Shown: piece after piece, positions 16,650 through 24,265 of the stretch | How positions within the stretch are numbered: position 1 is the first letter of the stretch | Layout of the letters: every line of letters begins with the position of its first letter | Assembly (NCBI GenBank): GCA_036274675.1 | Contig: DASUFE010000030.1 | Span: 1 to 24,889, forward strand | Direction of reading: 5' to 3' | Length of the DNA: 24,889 bases | Origin: DASUFE01 sp036274675 | GTDB lineage: Bacteria > Pseudomonadota > Gammaproteobacteria > HTCC5015 | Translations under genes and position numbers: made by a program | Notes under the pieces: generated by a model | Seen by the model: the letters and a program-made list of their open reading frames with translations, nothing else | What the model was told of the DNA's origin: nothing | Database searches by the model: none

Positions 16650-16838
16650 ATGGGGAGCGGTGACAGCATATTCAACGGCGCCAACGTACCGGCCTATACA
16701 GACCGCCATGCGCACGGCGCACTCCATGTACGGATTAACATGCAACTCATCAACAGGGCTCTTAAAAACGCCGCTGTGTCCGGCAATACTCCGGCTGGCG
16801 GCACCGATAAATCACCAATACTTGCGATAAAAAAATGA
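16650..16838 (+). CDS. Possible 62-aa ORF between exporter and methyltransferase
   Basis: An ATG three bases after the exporter stop opens a 62-residue frame whose TGA overlaps the methyltransferase ATG in the same ATGA manner as other junctions of this operon. The predicted peptide is basic at the C-terminus, has no signal peptide, membrane segment or recognisable motif, and codon bias is weaker than in its neighbours. A GGGAGCGG just inside the frame is not placed as a ribosome site for it. It may be a genuine coupling peptide, or simply a spacer with a chance frame. If not coding, this is a 188-base spacer, by far the largest gap within the operon. Confidence 0.25.
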   Translation: MGSGDSIFNGANVPAYTDRHAHGALHVRINMQLINRALKNAAVSGNTPAGGTDKSPILAIKK

Positions 16839-17911
16839 ACGATAAAACACAAGACTCAGCTGTCACCACCAAATCCGCGCTCCAGGCCAAATTCGACGCG
16901 CAGAAAATCGCCTTCGGGCCGATTGTATTTCAGGCGGCCCTGGCTTTGCGGGACCTCGGTATTCTCGAACTGATCCTGCAGCATCGGGCCGAGGGAATCA
17001 CGCCCCAGGAGATAGCCGAACGGCTCAATATCAGCCTGTACGGAGTCAAGGTGCTGCTGGAAGCGGGACTGGGTTGCGAGATCGTCTCCGCCAGCGAAGG
17101 CCGTTACGCGCTGACCAAAACCGGTTATTTCCTGCTGAAGGACGATCTGACCCGCGTCAACATGAATTTCGTGAATGACATCTGTTATCAGGGCATGTTC
17201 TATCTCAAGGAATCCATCGAGAAGCAATATCCGGCCGGCCTGCGCATGCTGAGCGACAGCGCCACCATTTATCCGGCCCTTTCCACCCTGCCCCCCAAGG
17301 CGCAGACCAGTTGGTTCGAATTCGACCAGTTCTATTCCGACTGCGCGTTCCCCGAAGTCCTGCCCGTCATTTTCAAGAACAAACCGCGGCACATCCTCGA
17401 CATCGGCGGCAACACCGGCAAATGGGCCATCAAGTGCGCTCAATACGACCAGGATGTGCGGGTCACGATCGTCGACCTGCCGGGCCAGCTGGCAAAAGCG
17501 GCCGTTAATATCCGCGAGCACGGGCTGCAGGACCGGATCGATCTGCATGCCTGTGACCTGCTGGCGAATGATCCCGTGTTGCCCGCGAATGCGGACCTTG
17601 TATGGATGAGCCAGTTCCTGGATTGTTTCTCCCCCGAACAGATCGTCGACATCCTGCGGCGAGTGAAACGGGTGATGAACGCCGAAACGGTTATTTACAT
17701 CATGGAACTGTTCTGGGACCGCCAGCGATTCGAAGCCGCCTCGTTCAGCCTGCAGAACACCTCGCTTTACTTCACCTGCCTGGCGAACGGCAACAGCAAG
17801 ATATACTGCGCGACCGAGTTCACCCAGTGCATCGAACAGGCGGGCCTGCGCGTCACCCGTCAAATTGACGATATAGGAATCTCGCATACCCTTCTGGAAT
17901 GCCGTAACTGA
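16835..17911 (+). CDS. apeN: SAM-dependent methyltransferase, ApeN type (358 aa)
   Basis: Class I methyltransferase of the O-methyltransferase family 2 architecture. An N-terminal winged-helix dimerisation part (residues about 20-105, with GITPQEIAERL) is followed by a SAM-binding domain with ILDIGGNTG (187-195) and the acidic VDLPG (213-217). In known aryl polyenes the aryl head is methylated, so methylation of the ring or its hydroxyl is the likely job; whether C- or O-methylation cannot be read from the sequence. It begins immediately after the 62-aa frame (ATGA) and is followed without a gap by the GTG of the lipoprotein gene. Confidence 0.87.
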   Translation: MNDKTQDSAVTTKSALQAKFDAQKIAFGPIVFQAALALRDLGILELILQHRAEGITPQEIAERLNISLYGVKVLLEAGLGCEIVSASEGRYALTKTGYFLLKDDLTRVNMNFVNDICYQGMFYLKESIEKQYPAGLRMLSDSATIYPALSTLPPKAQTSWFEFDQFYSDCAFPEVLPVIFKNKPRHILDIGGNTGKWAIKCAQYDQDVRVTIVDLPGQLAKAAVNIREHGLQDRIDLHACDLLANDPVLPANADLVWMSQFLDCFSPEQIVDILRRVKRVMNAETVIYIMELFWDRQRFEAASFSLQNTSLYFTCLANGNSKIYCATEFTQCIEQAGLRVTRQIDDIGISHTLLECRN

Positions 17912-18487
17912 GTGACCCGCCGGATGCTTCGATTCGCGATATTGGGATTCCTGGCGCTGCTTGCCACCGCCTGCGCATCCATGCCTCCGGGGATAACGGT
18001 TCCGGGCGCGGGTCGCCATCCCCTGCTGCCCTCGGCCGTATTCCCGCGCGACATATCGGTCACCCAGAGCGTCGCCATATCGGGCAGGTACAACGAGCGC
18101 TTTCTGCTGCAGACCGAGGTGAGCCCTGCGGGCCTCAGCATGGTCGGGCTGACCGGGTTCGGCCAGAAATTGTTCGAACTCGAATATCAAGGCGACGTGC
18201 TCACCGTCCACCCGACACCCTTTCTGCCCGGCTCGCTGGTTCCGGAAAAACTGCTCGCCGATTTCCAGCTGATCTACTGGCCCGGCGTGCAGTTGCACGA
18301 ACTGCTCATGGGCACGGGCGTTGAAATGCTCGAAACGGCCTCGCAACGCCGCTTGCGCAGGGGAGACTCCACCATCATCGATATCGCGTACAGTCCCGCG
18401 CGCGCCATTGAAAACAGTCTTGTCTACCGCAACCTGGAGGAGGGTTACGACATGCGGATCGAAGTGCTCTCCGCCTCGGCTCAATAA
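17912..18487 (+). CDS. DUF3261-type lipoprotein (191 aa)
   Basis: An N-terminal leader with basic residues, a hydrophobic stretch and lipobox LLATAC (Cys about 21 from the GTG start) marks a lipoprotein. The remainder matches in length and pattern the DUF3261 lipoproteins that regularly accompany aryl polyene exporters, for example the phrases LTGFGQKLFELEYQGD and LLADFQLIYWP. It probably sits in the outer membrane and accepts or positions the pigment. The GTG at 17912 directly abuts the methyltransferase stop; an ATG four codons later (17924) is an alternative that also keeps the signal. The function is inferred from context. Confidence 0.82.
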   Translation: MTRRMLRFAILGFLALLATACASMPPGITVPGAGRHPLLPSAVFPRDISVTQSVAISGRYNERFLLQTEVSPAGLSMVGLTGFGQKLFELEYQGDVLTVHPTPFLPGSLVPEKLLADFQLIYWPGVQLHELLMGTGVEMLETASQRRLRRGDSTIIDIAYSPARAIENSLVYRNLEEGYDMRIEVLSASAQ

Positions 18488-18489
18488 AT

Positions 18490-19701
18490 ATGTCCGCTCT
18501 TTACCTTTCCAGCCCTGGCCTGATAAACGCTCTCGGCCCGACGCCCGAAGAAATATGGAAACGCCTGCTCGCCGGCAGCCAGCAAGGCATGGTCCGCCGC
18601 GACGGTTTATTGATGGGAGGCGAAGTGCATGTCGGCGCGGTCAGCGCACCGTTATCACAGGTTGCCGGCGATCCCCGCTTCGACAGCCGCAATAATCGCC
18701 TGCTATATGCCGCCTACCGGCAGATCGCGACACCGGTGCAGGACCTGATCGCACGCCATGGCCGCGGCCGTATCGCGGTCGTGCTCGGCTCGAGTACCTC
18801 CGGGGTCTCGGACACGGAAACCGCCCTGCAAAACCTGGAACAACAGGGCTCCTTTCCGCCGGGCTTTCATTATTACCAGCATGAAATGGGCTCGCCCGCC
18901 CTTTTCCTGGCGTCGCTGCTGCGGCTTGAAAACGCGGCCATGACCATTTCCACCGCCTGCTCATCCAGCGCCAAGGCGTTCGTCAGCGCGCGCAATCTGA
19001 TCAAAGCCGGGATTTGCGACGCGGCGCTGGTGGGCGGAGTCGATACGCTTTGCAAGCTCACTATCAACGGCTTTCATGCACTGGAGTCGGTCTCACCCCG
19101 AATCTGCAATCCCTTCAGCCGTAACCGTGACGGCATCACCATCGGCGAGGCCGCGGCACTGTTCATCCTCTCACCCGAACCTTCCGCCATTGAACTGGCG
19201 GGAACCGGTGAATCCGCGGACGCCTACCATATGTCCGCCCCGGATCCTTCGGGAGCCGGCGCCGAAACGGTGATGCGCCAGGCGCTGGGGGATGCCGGGA
19301 TCGCTCCCGCCGAGATCGGATATGTCAACCTGCACGGGACCGCGACGCCCAAAAACGATGAAATGGAAGCGGCGGCGGTAAACCGGGTATTCGGTGAAGG
19401 CACTCCCTGCAGTTCGACCAAAGCCCTGACCGGTCATACGCTGGGGGCCGCCGGGGCAACCGAACTCGGCCTTTGCTGGCTTGCGCTGTCCGGATTGAAT
19501 CCAGGCCGCGCCTTGCCGCCCCATGTCTGGGACGGAACACGGGATGAACGGCTTGCGGCGATAAAACTGGCGGCCCCCGGCGACGTCTATGCCGACCGCC
19601 GGGACTGCTATATGATGAGCAACTCTTTTGCCTTCGGCGGCAGCAACGTCAGCCTGATAATAAAAAGAAACGCCGTATTCGCAACAGGAAACAATCAATG
19701 A
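18490..19701 (+). CDS. apeO: Beta-ketoacyl-ACP synthase, ApeO type (403 aa)
   Basis: A complete ketosynthase with the Cys-His-His triad: Cys157 in STACSSS, His282 in NLHGTATPKND and His316 in LTGHTLGAAGA. The C-terminal SFAFGGSN glycine loop is present. It would condense malonyl units onto the aryl starter. In characterised aryl polyene systems ApeO pairs with ApeC, which here lacks its catalytic cysteine and is encoded first in the operon about 12 kb upstream. It starts two bases after the lipoprotein stop and overlaps the next gene by ATGA. Confidence 0.93.
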   Translation: MSALYLSSPGLINALGPTPEEIWKRLLAGSQQGMVRRDGLLMGGEVHVGAVSAPLSQVAGDPRFDSRNNRLLYAAYRQIATPVQDLIARHGRGRIAVVLGSSTSGVSDTETALQNLEQQGSFPPGFHYYQHEMGSPALFLASLLRLENAAMTISTACSSSAKAFVSARNLIKAGICDAALVGGVDTLCKLTINGFHALESVSPRICNPFSRNRDGITIGEAAALFILSPEPSAIELAGTGESADAYHMSAPDPSGAGAETVMRQALGDAGIAPAEIGYVNLHGTATPKNDEMEAAAVNRVFGEGTPCSSTKALTGHTLGAAGATELGLCWLALSGLNPGRALPPHVWDGTRDERLAAIKLAAPGDVYADRRDCYMMSNSFAFGGSNVSLIIKRNAVFATGNNQ

Positions 19702-20138
19702 ACGCAGCAAAACCCTCTTACGCCGTCGCCGAAGTCGTACCGCACGCCGGGCGGATGATACTGATAGATGAGATCCTCGATTACAGCAGTCGCGGCCTTA
19801 CCGCCTGCGTAACTATCCGTGAGTCCTCGTTGTTCCTCGCTGGCAATGCGGTCCCGGCCTGGGTCGGGATAGAATATATGGCCCAGACGATTGCGGCCTG
19901 GGCGGGCGTGCAGGCGCGACTCCGGGGCGAACCTGTAAAAACGGGCTATTTACTGGGCAGCCGGCAATACCAGGCAAGCCATCCCGCATTCGCTCTCGGC
20001 GATACGCTTACCATCGTCGTCAACAAGCAGTATCATGAGGGCGAACTGGCCGTATTCGATTGCCGGATATCGGGCTCGGAGATTGCAGTATCCGCGACAT
20101 TGAATGTGTTTCAGCCAGTCAACGATAACTTTTTATGA
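19698..20138 (+). CDS. apeP: 3-hydroxyacyl-ACP dehydratase, ApeP type (146 aa)
   Basis: Single hotdog domain of the FabZ-like group with the family opening VPHAGRMILIDEIL. The canonical GHFPG motif with its catalytic His is replaced by LAGNAVP, but the acidic residue of the second active-site half is kept (Glu59 in GIEYMAQ, aligned with Glu68 of E. coli FabZ). In known systems ApeI and ApeP form a heterodimer. Here ApeI, fused to the ligase, keeps the His and lacks the Glu, so the two look complementary. ATGA overlaps link it to apeO and apeQ. Confidence 0.9.
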   Translation: MNAAKPSYAVAEVVPHAGRMILIDEILDYSSRGLTACVTIRESSLFLAGNAVPAWVGIEYMAQTIAAWAGVQARLRGEPVKTGYLLGSRQYQASHPAFALGDTLTIVVNKQYHEGELAVFDCRISGSEIAVSATLNVFQPVNDNFL

Positions 20139-20866
20139 AAAACCCACGTACAGCGCTGATTACGGGATCCAGCCGCGGCATAGGAAAAGCGGTTGCACTG
20201 CAACTGGCGAACGACGGCTTCAATATCGTGCTGCATTGCCATTCCAATCTGGACGCCGCCTCCGAAGTGAAGGCGCAAATCGAATCCATGGGAGTCCAAT
20301 CACGGATTCTGCAATTCGATATCGCCGACCGGACACAGGCCCGGCAGGCCATCGACGCGGATATTGAACGGCACGGCGCCTACTACGGGATCGTGTGCAA
20401 CGCGGGTATCGCACGCGACAACGCCTTTCCTTCCCTGAGCGACGCAGACTGGGATCTTGTCCTGCACACCAATCTGGACGGTTTTTATAACGTCTTGCAC
20501 CCCGCGATCATGCCGATGGTACAGGCCCGCATGGGCGGACGCATCGTCGCCATGACTTCCGTATCGGGCATCATGGGCAACCGCGGACAAGTCAATTACA
20601 GCGCCTCCAAGGCCGGCATTATCGGAGCGGCCAAGGCCCTGGCCATAGAACTCGCCAAGCGCGCCATCACCGTAAACTGCGTGGCGCCCGGGTTGATCGA
20701 AACGGACATGATCGCCGAGGCCCCTCTGGAAGAGGCATTGAAACTTATCCCGGCGCGGCGCCTCGGCAAGGCCGAGGAAGTCGCCGCCCTGGTTGCTTAT
20801 CTTTTCTCCGACAAGGCCGCTTATGTAACGCGGCAGGTCATATCAATTAACGGCGGTATGTGTTGA
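20135..20866 (+). CDS. apeQ: 3-ketoacyl-ACP reductase (FabG-like), ApeQ type (243 aa)
   Basis: Short-chain dehydrogenase/reductase of the FabG group. The NADPH-binding GSSRGIG (11-17), NAG (89-91), and the catalytic Ser142, Tyr155 and Lys159 (in YSASK) with Asn113 are all present, and the end VTRQVISINGGMC is typical. It reduces the beta-keto group formed by ApeO:ApeC and ApeR before dehydration. No enoyl reductase is encoded in the operon, which explains the conjugated double bonds of the product. The stop shares its last base with the ATG of the next gene (TGATG). Confidence 0.95.
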   Translation: MKNPRTALITGSSRGIGKAVALQLANDGFNIVLHCHSNLDAASEVKAQIESMGVQSRILQFDIADRTQARQAIDADIERHGAYYGIVCNAGIARDNAFPSLSDADWDLVLHTNLDGFYNVLHPAIMPMVQARMGGRIVAMTSVSGIMGNRGQVNYSASKAGIIGAAKALAIELAKRAITVNCVAPGLIETDMIAEAPLEEALKLIPARRLGKAEEVAALVAYLFSDKAAYVTRQVISINGGMC

Positions 20867-22107
20867 TGAAGCGCGTAGTTGTCACAGGTTTTTCGGCGTT
20901 TACACCGATCGGCAATGACTGGAACACGGTCAGGGCCAATCTCGAAAAGGGACAAAGCGGAATCGTTCGGATGGATGACTGGGACCGCTACCCCGACTTG
21001 CGAACCCGCCTGGCGGGTCCGGTGAAAGATTTTGTGCCGCCCGAACACTACACCCGCAAGGTTACCCGCAGCATGGGCAGGGTCGCGGTAATGGCCACTT
21101 ACGCCACCGAACTTGCACTGCGTGATGCAGGGTTGCTGGAAGATCCCGAGATCCGGTCCGGCAGCATGGGAATCGCCTACGGCTCCTCATCCGGCACACC
21201 GGCGGCCATCGGCGATTTCGGCAACATGCTGCTGCACAATAAAATGGACGGCATCAATGCCAACACCTATATCAAAATGATGTCGCACACCACTCCCGTC
21301 AATATCGGTGTGCATTTCGGGCTCAAAGGCAGGATCATCACCACCAGCAGCGCCTGCACTTCGGGCAGCCAGGGCATAGGGTATGCATACGAAGCCATCA
21401 AATACGGCCTGCAAACCCTGATGGTCGCGGGCGGGGCCGAAGAACTCGACGCCACGCAGGCGGCCGTCTTCGATACCCTCTTCGCCACCAGCACCCGCAA
21501 TGACCGGCCCACGACCTCGCCCCGCCCCTTCGACCGGGACCGTGACGGACTAGTGATCGGCGAGGGCGCGGCGACCCTGATCCTGGAGGAACTGGAACAC
21601 GCCCAGGCGCGCGGCGCGAGAATCTACGCTGAAATCGTCGGTTTCAACTGCAACTCCGACGGCAACCACATTACGCAACCTAACGCCGATACCATGCAGG
21701 CGACCATGCAGAATGCATTGCGGGTCGCGGGCGTGGACCGGGGCGCGATCGGTTATATCAACGCACACGGCACCGCCACCGACCGCGGCGATATCGCCGA
21801 GTCCAAAGCAACCTCAAAAGTATTCGGGAACAAGACGCCTATCAGCTCCCTGAAATCCTATATCGGCCATACCTTGGGCGCCTGTGGCGCCATCGAAGCA
21901 TGGGCCAGCATCTGCATGATGAACGGCGACTGGTACGCCCCGACGCTGAATCTCGAGAACGTGGATGAAAACTGCGCCGAACTGGATTACATTACCAACG
22001 GCGGCCGCCGGCTCGAGAGAGAATACGTCATGAGCAACAACTTCGCCTTCGGCGGCATCAATACCTCGCTGATATTTAAACGCTGGAACCAAAGGAGCAC
22101 AACATGA
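20866..22107 (+). CDS. apeR: Beta-ketoacyl-ACP synthase, ApeR type (413 aa)
   Basis: FabF-like ketosynthase, full length, with Cys164 in SSACTSGSQ, His301 in NAHGTATDRGD and His335 in YIGHTLGACGA, plus NNFAFGGIN at the C-terminal end. Known ApeR works as a homodimer and may carry out particular elongation steps, such as the first or the last, beside the ApeO:ApeC pair; which one here cannot be told. ATG 20866 is chosen because it is coupled to the reductase stop; a GTG two codons earlier is possible. The stop overlaps the following ATG (ATGA). Confidence 0.93.
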   Translation: MKRVVVTGFSAFTPIGNDWNTVRANLEKGQSGIVRMDDWDRYPDLRTRLAGPVKDFVPPEHYTRKVTRSMGRVAVMATYATELALRDAGLLEDPEIRSGSMGIAYGSSSGTPAAIGDFGNMLLHNKMDGINANTYIKMMSHTTPVNIGVHFGLKGRIITTSSACTSGSQGIGYAYEAIKYGLQTLMVAGGAEELDATQAAVFDTLFATSTRNDRPTTSPRPFDRDRDGLVIGEGAATLILEELEHAQARGARIYAEIVGFNCNSDGNHITQPNADTMQATMQNALRVAGVDRGAIGYINAHGTATDRGDIAESKATSKVFGNKTPISSLKSYIGHTLGACGAIEAWASICMMNGDWYAPTLNLENVDENCAELDYITNGGRRLEREYVMSNNFAFGGINTSLIFKRWNQRSTT

Positions 22108-22547
22108 AAAGAATCGGTCTGCTAATCATGGTTTCGATCATCACCTGCGCCGCGTCCCCGGTATTCGCCCGCGATACCAAGCACATGTTCCCGATCAAGG
22201 AAGGGATGAATACGCCGGCCGCCAAGGAAAAACTGAATCAGGGCATTAAACTCTACTTTGGCGGCCAGAAGCACCCCAAGGTGGAAAAAAGCTTCGGCGA
22301 ATTCACGTCCAACAAAAAAACCAACGCCTTAAACAAGGATGACCACGAAGCATGCGACTGGTCGCTTCTCTCCGCCTTATTATCGCTGCAGGAAAGGGCG
22401 GTCAATGAAGGCGGCAATGCGGTCATCAATATCAGAAGCTACTACAAGAAAAACGAGGCCGGCGGCGCGGGCGAATATGAATGCCATGCGGGTGCGGTGA
22501 TGGCGGGCGTAACTCTCAGAGGCGAAGTCGTAAAACTGGCAAAGTAA
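22104..22547 (+). CDS. Small secreted protein at the end of the aryl polyene operon (147 aa)
   Basis: A signal peptide (MKRIG then a hydrophobic core, likely cut after VFA near residue 22) exports a mature protein of about 125 residues to the periplasm. A lysine-rich first half is followed by a conserved-looking block: CDWSLLSALLSLQERA, GGNAVINIRSYYKK and YECHAGAVMAGV. The two cysteines probably form a disulfide. Such proteins are often misnamed excinuclease ATPase subunit in databases; nothing here supports an ATPase. Part of the pattern recalls the YbjQ/RcsF kind of fold, which is only a suggestion. It has the best ribosome site of the operon (AAAGGAG) and a 4-base overlap with apeR. A GC hairpin follows. 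Confidence 0.8.
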   Translation: MKRIGLLIMVSIITCAASPVFARDTKHMFPIKEGMNTPAAKEKLNQGIKLYFGGQKHPKVEKSFGEFTSNKKTNALNKDDHEACDWSLLSALLSLQERAVNEGGNAVINIRSYYKKNEAGGAGEYECHAGAVMAGVTLRGEVVKLAK

Positions 22548-22569
22548 TCACGCCGCTCTGACGGCCGAA

Positions 22570-22595
22570 GGCCGGAGCGAAAACCCGCTCCGGCC
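22570..22595. terminator. Palindromic hairpin between convergent genes
   Basis: A perfect 10-bp stem (GGCCGGAGCG with CGCTCCGGCC) closes a six-base loop. It stands between the last operon gene and the convergent repeat-protein gene, so it could end transcription from both sides. No clear T-tract follows on either side, so termination is inferred from position. A nearly identical hairpin lies at 24207-24228. Confidence 0.55.
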
Positions 22596-22628
22596 GCAAT
22601 GCCTCCCTTTATTCAAGCAACGACTTCA

Positions 22629-24146
22629 TCAATCAAGATTTCTCAATGCCTGGCTTATGGATCTGAGTTTTTCCCGACTTTTTGTTTCCGAATACACCTG
22701 TTTCAGGCTATCGTAGTATTTCCTGTTCCCGGAGTCGCCCAAAATCCCGACCTCCAATTCGAATACTGCAACATCTGCCCTGTCGGCATGTGCTTTTTTA
22801 TAGCCCGCCATCAAGTCGTCACGAATGATATCGAACAGATATTCGCTATCCATACTATCCTCGCGCAGCTTTTTGAGCCCCACGAGCTTCAACCGGGAGT
22901 CATCGCTCCTCAACATATTGGCGATTCGATTGATCAGTAAAGGCTGATCGGAGCGGAAGTTTTTCTCATCCGAGATAATCGGGTTCCATTTTTTGTACGA
23001 TTCGATCCTGGGTATGCTGTCCTCCGCGTAGTTCGCCAGCTTCTGGTGACGCGAACCGGCCATACGCCGCAACACCGGAAGATATTTATCCATGCCCGAC
23101 GCGGCAAGACCCTTGGCGTACCAGGCGGCGGTTTCCAGATCCTCGCTGCTTCTGGATCCGTGCGCAAATTTATCCAGAATCTCATTCAATCGCTGCTCGA
23201 TCAAATCGTACAGCTCGACATCCGAAATCCCGCTCCACTGCAAGGCGTTACATACGTTTTTTTGTACCCGTGGCGCCCCATCCTTCCTGAAAGCATCCTT
23301 ATAACTCCGCAGCTCGGCCTGTTTCCGCTCTTCCAGGCTGGCGTCCGCAGCAAGCGACGATACGCCGACATTGGGCGAAAAAATCGCCCTTTTACCATAG
23401 TTCCTTTGAATAAATATCTTCACCCACGCTCCAAGATCGGCGTGATTCGTGCCCGTGGACACCTCCATCAGTGGCGGCAGATACCGAGGATCTTTTGAAC
23501 TGGCTACAATTTCCGCCATGGACTGGACGTTACTCTTGATCTTTCCACCTGATATATTTTTATAGGATTTAAGCATCGCTTCGACCAGTCTATCCAGAAT
23601 ATAGGGATCGCCGCCGTGGTTCCCGAGCCGGATTGTCTTTACGGCAAGAACTCTAAGGTCAAGGTCATCGCTTCCCAGCATATTGGCGATGCGGTTGGCC
23701 GCGAGGGATTCCGATTCCTTGAAGTTCGTCCTGTCGGAAATGATGGGATTCCAGAGTATATGCCGCTGCAACAGCGCGATGCCTTCTTTGGTATATTCCG
23801 TCAGCATTCTATACTGCTTTCCACTGATGGGTTTTTGCAGCGTTTCACGATATTTGTCTTCTCCAGAAAAACCGAGGGCCTTCGCATGCCAGGCAAGCAA
23901 CTCCACGGTATCGCTGCTGATGGCAGCGCCCTTTTCAACAAGGTTGGCCGCTATTACATCGAACAACCGATGATCCGATAATCCCGTACCTTCCAGCTGC
24001 TGGCAGGCCTGTATCTGCTGCTCCGAAGTGCCCGTTTGAAAGATCGAAATATAATTATTTATTTCGTCGTCGAATCTGTCCGCGCCGGCCCAGTCCGAGC
24101 CGCTCGCCGCCAACAGCAACAATGCCGATTGCAACAGTTTTTTCAT
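22629..24146 (-). CDS. Secreted alpha-helical repeat protein, internally duplicated (505 aa)
   Basis: ATG 24146 is chosen because it follows GGAGAG at good spacing and opens a signal peptide (MKKLLQSALLLLAASGS, likely cut near residue 22). The open frame upstream of it carries no signal. The mature protein is rich in helices and charged residues and consists of two related halves, about residues 48-235 and 299-488. Both contain WNPIISD (132-138, 387-393) followed by NRIANML and a Ser-Asp-Asp. The style resembles HEAT-like or armadillo-like helical repeats, but I recognise no named family. The function is unknown; a periplasmic or surface binding role is possible. A paralogue lies upstream on the same strand. 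Confidence 0.82.
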   Translation of the reverse strand: MKKLLQSALLLLAASGSDWAGADRFDDEINNYISIFQTGTSEQQIQACQQLEGTGLSDHRLFDVIAANLVEKGAAISSDTVELLAWHAKALGFSGEDKYRETLQKPISGKQYRMLTEYTKEGIALLQRHILWNPIISDRTNFKESESLAANRIANMLGSDDLDLRVLAVKTIRLGNHGGDPYILDRLVEAMLKSYKNISGGKIKSNVQSMAEIVASSKDPRYLPPLMEVSTGTNHADLGAWVKIFIQRNYGKRAIFSPNVGVSSLAADASLEERKQAELRSYKDAFRKDGAPRVQKNVCNALQWSGISDVELYDLIEQRLNEILDKFAHGSRSSEDLETAAWYAKGLAASGMDKYLPVLRRMAGSRHQKLANYAEDSIPRIESYKKWNPIISDEKNFRSDQPLLINRIANMLRSDDSRLKLVGLKKLREDSMDSEYLFDIIRDDLMAGYKKAHADRADVAVFELEVGILGDSGNRKYYDSLKQVYSETKSREKLRSISQALRNLD

Positions 24147-24206
24147 GCATACTCTCCAGGTATTGGTAGATGACAACGAATGACCCCCGCCGGCAAGTTC
24201 GAGGAC

Positions 24207-24228
24207 CCGGAGCGGAAAACCGCTCCGG
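24207..24228. terminator. Palindromic hairpin downstream of the second repeat-protein gene
   Basis: A perfect 9-bp stem (CCGGAGCGG with CCGCTCCGG) has a 4-base loop. It lies between the two minus-strand paralogues, 37 bases beyond the stop of the one that runs off the window. It repeats the hairpin at 22570-22595 almost exactly. There is no T-tract, so a terminator role is tentative; a dispersed palindromic repeat is the alternative. Confidence 0.5.
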
Positions 24229-24265
24229 CCCCAACCCCGGCTGCCGGTTATTTTAAGCACAGGCT

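Noticed and set aside
15930..16745. 271-aa minus-strand open frame opposite the exporter gene
   Set aside because: Antisense of a well-supported MMPL exporter; no ribosome site or domain.
16856..18484. 542-aa open frame on the minus strand opposite the methyltransferase and lipoprotein genes
   Set aside because: It is the antisense shadow of two genes with clear motifs; composition is Gln/Arg/Gly-rich without motifs, a common effect of GC-rich codon use.
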